Shown: positions 6,087 to 7,883 of the stretch, in pieces
How the letters are laid out: each line of letters starts with the position of its first letter
Numbering within the stretch: position 1 is the first letter of the stretch
Assembly: GCA_013151535.1 (NCBI GenBank)
Contig: JAADIC010000131.1
Location: forward strand, 1-7,883
Length of the DNA stretch: 7,883 nucleotides
Source of the DNA: Alphaproteobacteria bacterium
GTDB lineage: Bacteria > Pseudomonadota > Alphaproteobacteria > Rhodobacterales > Rhodobacteraceae
Reading direction: 5' to 3'
Translations under genes and position numbers: made by a program
The notes under the pieces: generated by a model
The model's database searches: none
What the model saw: only the letters and a program-made list of their open reading frames with translations
What the model was told of the DNA's origin: nothing

Positions 6087-7127
6087 TCAGAGCGGCATCA
6101 ATGCCCAATAATCCAGATCAAGCAGAATATCGCCGCGATATTTGCCATCCGCACCGCGCAATTCCATGTCACCAACCTCGCCCTTGGTGGCCACCAGCCG
6201 CAAGCGGATTGCGCCAACGCCGGGGGCGCGGGTTTCGGCCTTGTCCAGCACCTCGGACCACGCGCGCACCGTGTCGCCCGCCATGCAGGGATTCACATGT
6301 GCGCCAGCGTTTATTCCGGCAATCATCTGCGCATTGGCAAGCCCGTTGAACGACAGCGCGCGCGCCAATGAAATCACATGCCCGCCATAGATCAGGCGCT
6401 GCCACTGGTCACGCGCCATCACATCGAAATGCACTTTGGAGGTGTTCTGCCACAGCCGCGTGGCCAGCATATGTTCGGCCTCCTCGATGGTCGAGCCGTC
6501 CACATGGTTGATTTTCTCGCCGATGTCGTAATCGTTCAGGCGGTGTGGTTCACCCGCCAACGCGAAGTCGTAATCGGTGAAATCGAGGCCTTCGGGGGTG
6601 GTCAACTGATCGGCTGTCAGCGCCTTGGCCAGATCGGGGATCACGGTTTCGGGCGCGGCTGCTGCCTGATCGCGCTTCTTGACCATCACCCAGCGCTTAT
6701 AGTCGATCACCACTTCGTCACGCTGGTTGAAACCCTTGGTGTGCACCCAGACCACGCCGGTCTTGCCACTGGAATTCTGTTTCAGACCAATCACTTCGGA
6801 GGTTGCACGCAATGTGTCACCCACCTGAACGGGCCGCAAAAACCGCCCCTCACCATAGCCAAGATTGGCCACTGCATTCAGCGAAACATCCGGCACGGTC
6901 TTGCCAAACACCACATGAAACCCCGCCAGATCATCGAGTGGTGAGCGTTCAAGCCCACAGGCGCGGGCGAATTCATCGGACGAATAGATCGCGTGGCGGG
7001 CTGGATAAAGCGCGTGATAAAACGCACGCTCGCCACCGGAAATGGTACGCGGAACGGCGTGGATCAGCGACTGCCCGATGTGGTAATCCTCAAAAAACCG
7101 GCCGGAATTGGTTTTGGTCGCGCCCAT
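6087..7127 (-). CDS. mch: Mesaconyl-C1-CoA hydratase (beta-methylmalyl-CoA dehydratase)
   Basis: 346-residue double hot-dog (MaoC-type) hydratase that interconverts mesaconyl-C1-CoA and beta-methylmalyl-CoA in the ethylmalonyl-CoA pathway, the route many alphaproteobacteria use to assimilate acetyl-CoA without isocitrate lyase. The first hot-dog unit starts at FFEDYHIGQ (11-19) and includes FGKTVPDVSLNAVANLGYG (74-92). The second starts at LNDYDIGEKINHVDG (197-211), followed by TIEEAEHMLATRLWQNTSKVH, IYGGHVISLARALSFNGLAN (246-265) and AGDT. From memory these segments closely match Rhodobacter sphaeroides Mch, which has nearly the same length (about 343). No other pathway gene lies in the window. 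The start at 7127 has AGGA (7135-7138), overlapping the DUF1737 stop, 7 bases upstream. The gap to DUF1737 is 9 bases, so the two are cotranscribed. A related paralogous acyl-CoA hydratase is the main alternative. Confidence 0.85.
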   Translation of the reverse strand: MGATKTNSGRFFEDYHIGQSLIHAVPRTISGGERAFYHALYPARHAIYSSDEFARACGLERSPLDDLAGFHVVFGKTVPDVSLNAVANLGYGEGRFLRPVQVGDTLRATSEVIGLKQNSSGKTGVVWVHTKGFNQRDEVVIDYKRWVMVKKRDQAAAAPETVIPDLAKALTADQLTTPEGLDFTDYDFALAGEPHRLNDYDIGEKINHVDGSTIEEAEHMLATRLWQNTSKVHFDVMARDQWQRLIYGGHVISLARALSFNGLANAQMIAGINAGAHVNPCMAGDTVRAWSEVLDKAETRAPGVGAIRLRLVATKGEVGDMELRGADGKYRGDILLDLDYWALMPL

Positions 7128-7136
7128 GGTTACATC

Positions 7137-7340
7137 CTATAGCTGGCCGAGTTTCTTGAGCGGATCATAGTCACCCTCAACCTCTTTTGTCACCGCCTGA
7201 CCGCAACGCATGACCCCGCGGCTGGCGTCAAACGCATAGGTTGGGCTGCCATGCAGCACCCAGCCCTTGGCCAAAGCGTCGGTGACTTTGTGGCAGAATT
7301 CCGAACTGTCATCCTCGGTCAGCAGGCGATATGCGATCAT
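7137..7340 (-). CDS. DUF1737 domain protein, 67 aa
   Basis: Small soluble protein of the DUF1737 family, function unknown. The family pattern is visible: YRLLTEDDSSEFCHKV near the start, then ALAKGWVLHGSPTYAFD and CGQAVTKE. Homologues are single-domain proteins of about 60-75 residues, so this is full length. Two Cys (16 and 46) are present, but no metal-binding spacing is evident. The ATG at 7338-7340 overlaps the nnrU stop (ATGA, 7337-7340), and GGGGA (7348-7352) lies 7 bases before it inside nnrU. Its stop is 9 bases before mch. The position between nnrU and mch points to shared transcription, not necessarily shared function. Confidence 0.85.
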   Translation of the reverse strand: MIAYRLLTEDDSSEFCHKVTDALAKGWVLHGSPTYAFDASRGVMRCGQAVTKEVEGDYDPLKKLGQL

Positions 7341-7883
7341 GGGTATGTCCCCAAAAACGGGTTGTAATTGGCCAGCCAGTGGATGCCGGTGATGACGACG
7401 TACAGGAACAGGGTGACCAGCGCCAGTTTGTAATCTTTCAGCGGATCACCGGGCATCGGAACCTCCCACGGGCCTTCGTGCTGGTTAATCAGGCGCATTT
7501 GAACCAGCGTCCAGAGGCCAAGGCTGCCGAACATCACGACCGAGGCCAGATCGCCATTGACCAGCAAATGCGCCACGGCCCAGATGAACGTGCCCCACAG
7601 CATCGGGTGGCGGATTTTAGCAGACAGCCGCCCGCCGCTGGGGCCAACGCCCAACAGGTAAATTGCTGGCAACATCAACAGGTTATTCAGATAACCGATC
7701 TCGGCCATCGGTTTGTAAAGCGGGATGATGTCGGCCTGCCGGAAGCCTTTGACGATCAGCGTGACCGCAACAATCAGGATCACCCCCATTATCGCCTTGG
7801 AGACCTTGACGCCAAGCGCTGTGTCCATATCACGGCGCAGGTTTGGCGCGAGGCGTTTCGTCAGGTGGGCGAGCCACCAGATG
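7337..7883 (-). CDS. nnrU: NnrU family membrane protein (5' end outside window)
   Basis: Integral membrane protein of the NnrU family, first named in denitrification (nitrite/nitric oxide reductase) clusters and related to the plant haem enzyme 15-cis-zeta-carotene isomerase (Z-ISO). The ATG at 7828 is internal. The same frame stays open to the window edge and encodes WWLAHLTKRLAPNLRR ahead of it, which fits the usual NnrU N-terminal region, so the gene begins beyond 7883. About 181 codons are visible. They contain five hydrophobic segments: around AIMGVILIVAVTLIV, LNNLLMLPAIYLLG, PMLWGTFIWAVAHLLV, LASVVMFGSLGLWTLV and LALVTLFLYVVITGIHWLA. The hallmark KIRHPMLWGTFIWAVAHLL is present; its His residues and the upstream AHL are candidate haem ligands by analogy with Z-ISO. 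No denitrification gene is in the window, so a general housekeeping role is likely. It overlaps DUF1737 by ATGA. Confidence 0.9.
   Translation of the reverse strand, partial: IWWLAHLTKRLAPNLRRDMDTALGVKVSKAIMGVILIVAVTLIVKGFRQADIIPLYKPMAEIGYLNNLLMLPAIYLLGVGPSGGRLSAKIRHPMLWGTFIWAVAHLLVNGDLASVVMFGSLGLWTLVQMRLINQHEGPWEVPMPGDPLKDYKLALVTLFLYVVITGIHWLANYNPFLGTYP

Noticed and set aside
7826..7828. ATG taken as the start of nnrU
   Set aside because: The frame continues upstream with sequence fitting the NnrU N-terminal region, and the protein from 7828 would lack its first part; the gene is cut by the window edge.
1..7883. CRISPR array, tRNA/rRNA, transposon or prophage genes
   Set aside because: No regularly spaced short repeats, no tRNA-like fold noticed, and no transposase, integrase or terminal inverted repeats seen. 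The two direct repeats at 1240-1347 are too few and too diverged for a CRISPR.

Overview
The window looks like chromosomal DNA of an alphaproteobacterium, most likely of the Rhodobacterales/Roseobacter group. The support is GC-rich coding sequence, a protein closely resembling Rhodobacter mesaconyl-CoA hydratase (ethylmalonyl-CoA pathway), and the nnrU / DUF1737 / mch gene order. This placement is an inference from protein resemblance. No marker gene such as rRNA is present.

Left part (1-1145). The window opens inside the last third of clpB (+ strand), starting at the Walker A motif of its second AAA+ module. ClpB ends at 791 and is followed by a strong intrinsic terminator at 820-850. A small, basic, unrecognised protein gene (831-1145, - strand) converges on clpB, and its last codons are part of that hairpin.

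Non-coding stretch (1146-1485). These 340 bases contain no convincing gene but are not featureless. They hold two 38-base direct repeats exactly 70 bases apart, each starting with a DnaA-box-like 9-mer (one is the perfect TTATCCACA). There is also a 7-bp-arm palindrome, a diverged inverted copy of its core, and an AT-rich patch.

Middle (1486-4223). A succinate-semialdehyde dehydrogenase gene (gabD, - strand) is broken by one extra base near 1986-1987. It also carries Arg where the family has a near-invariant coenzyme-binding Lys. Divergent from it is an arylformamidase-like alpha/beta hydrolase (+). The hydrolase stop codon overlaps that of a convergent, stand-alone mannose-6-phosphate-isomerase-type cupin (-).

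Right part (4224-7883). A run of - strand genes reads, in transcription order: nnrU (5' end outside the window), DUF1737 protein, mch (mesaconyl-CoA hydratase), a classical SDR oxidoreductase, and a P1/DmpA-NylC family self-cleaving hydrolase, with the cupin 66 bases further on. The nnrU/DUF1737 and SDR/P1 pairs overlap by ATGA, and DUF1737 to mch is 9 bases, so these are probably cotranscribed. The 58-base mch-SDR gap and the 66-base P1-cupin gap leave it open whether there is one operon or two or three.

Most of the window is ordinary housekeeping and central-metabolism sequence, and I see no evidence of a new multi-gene system. The points most worth following up are the repeat/DnaA-box region at 1206-1425, the gabD frameshift with its Lys-to-Arg change, and the NylC-like Asn-Thr hydrolase beside mch.
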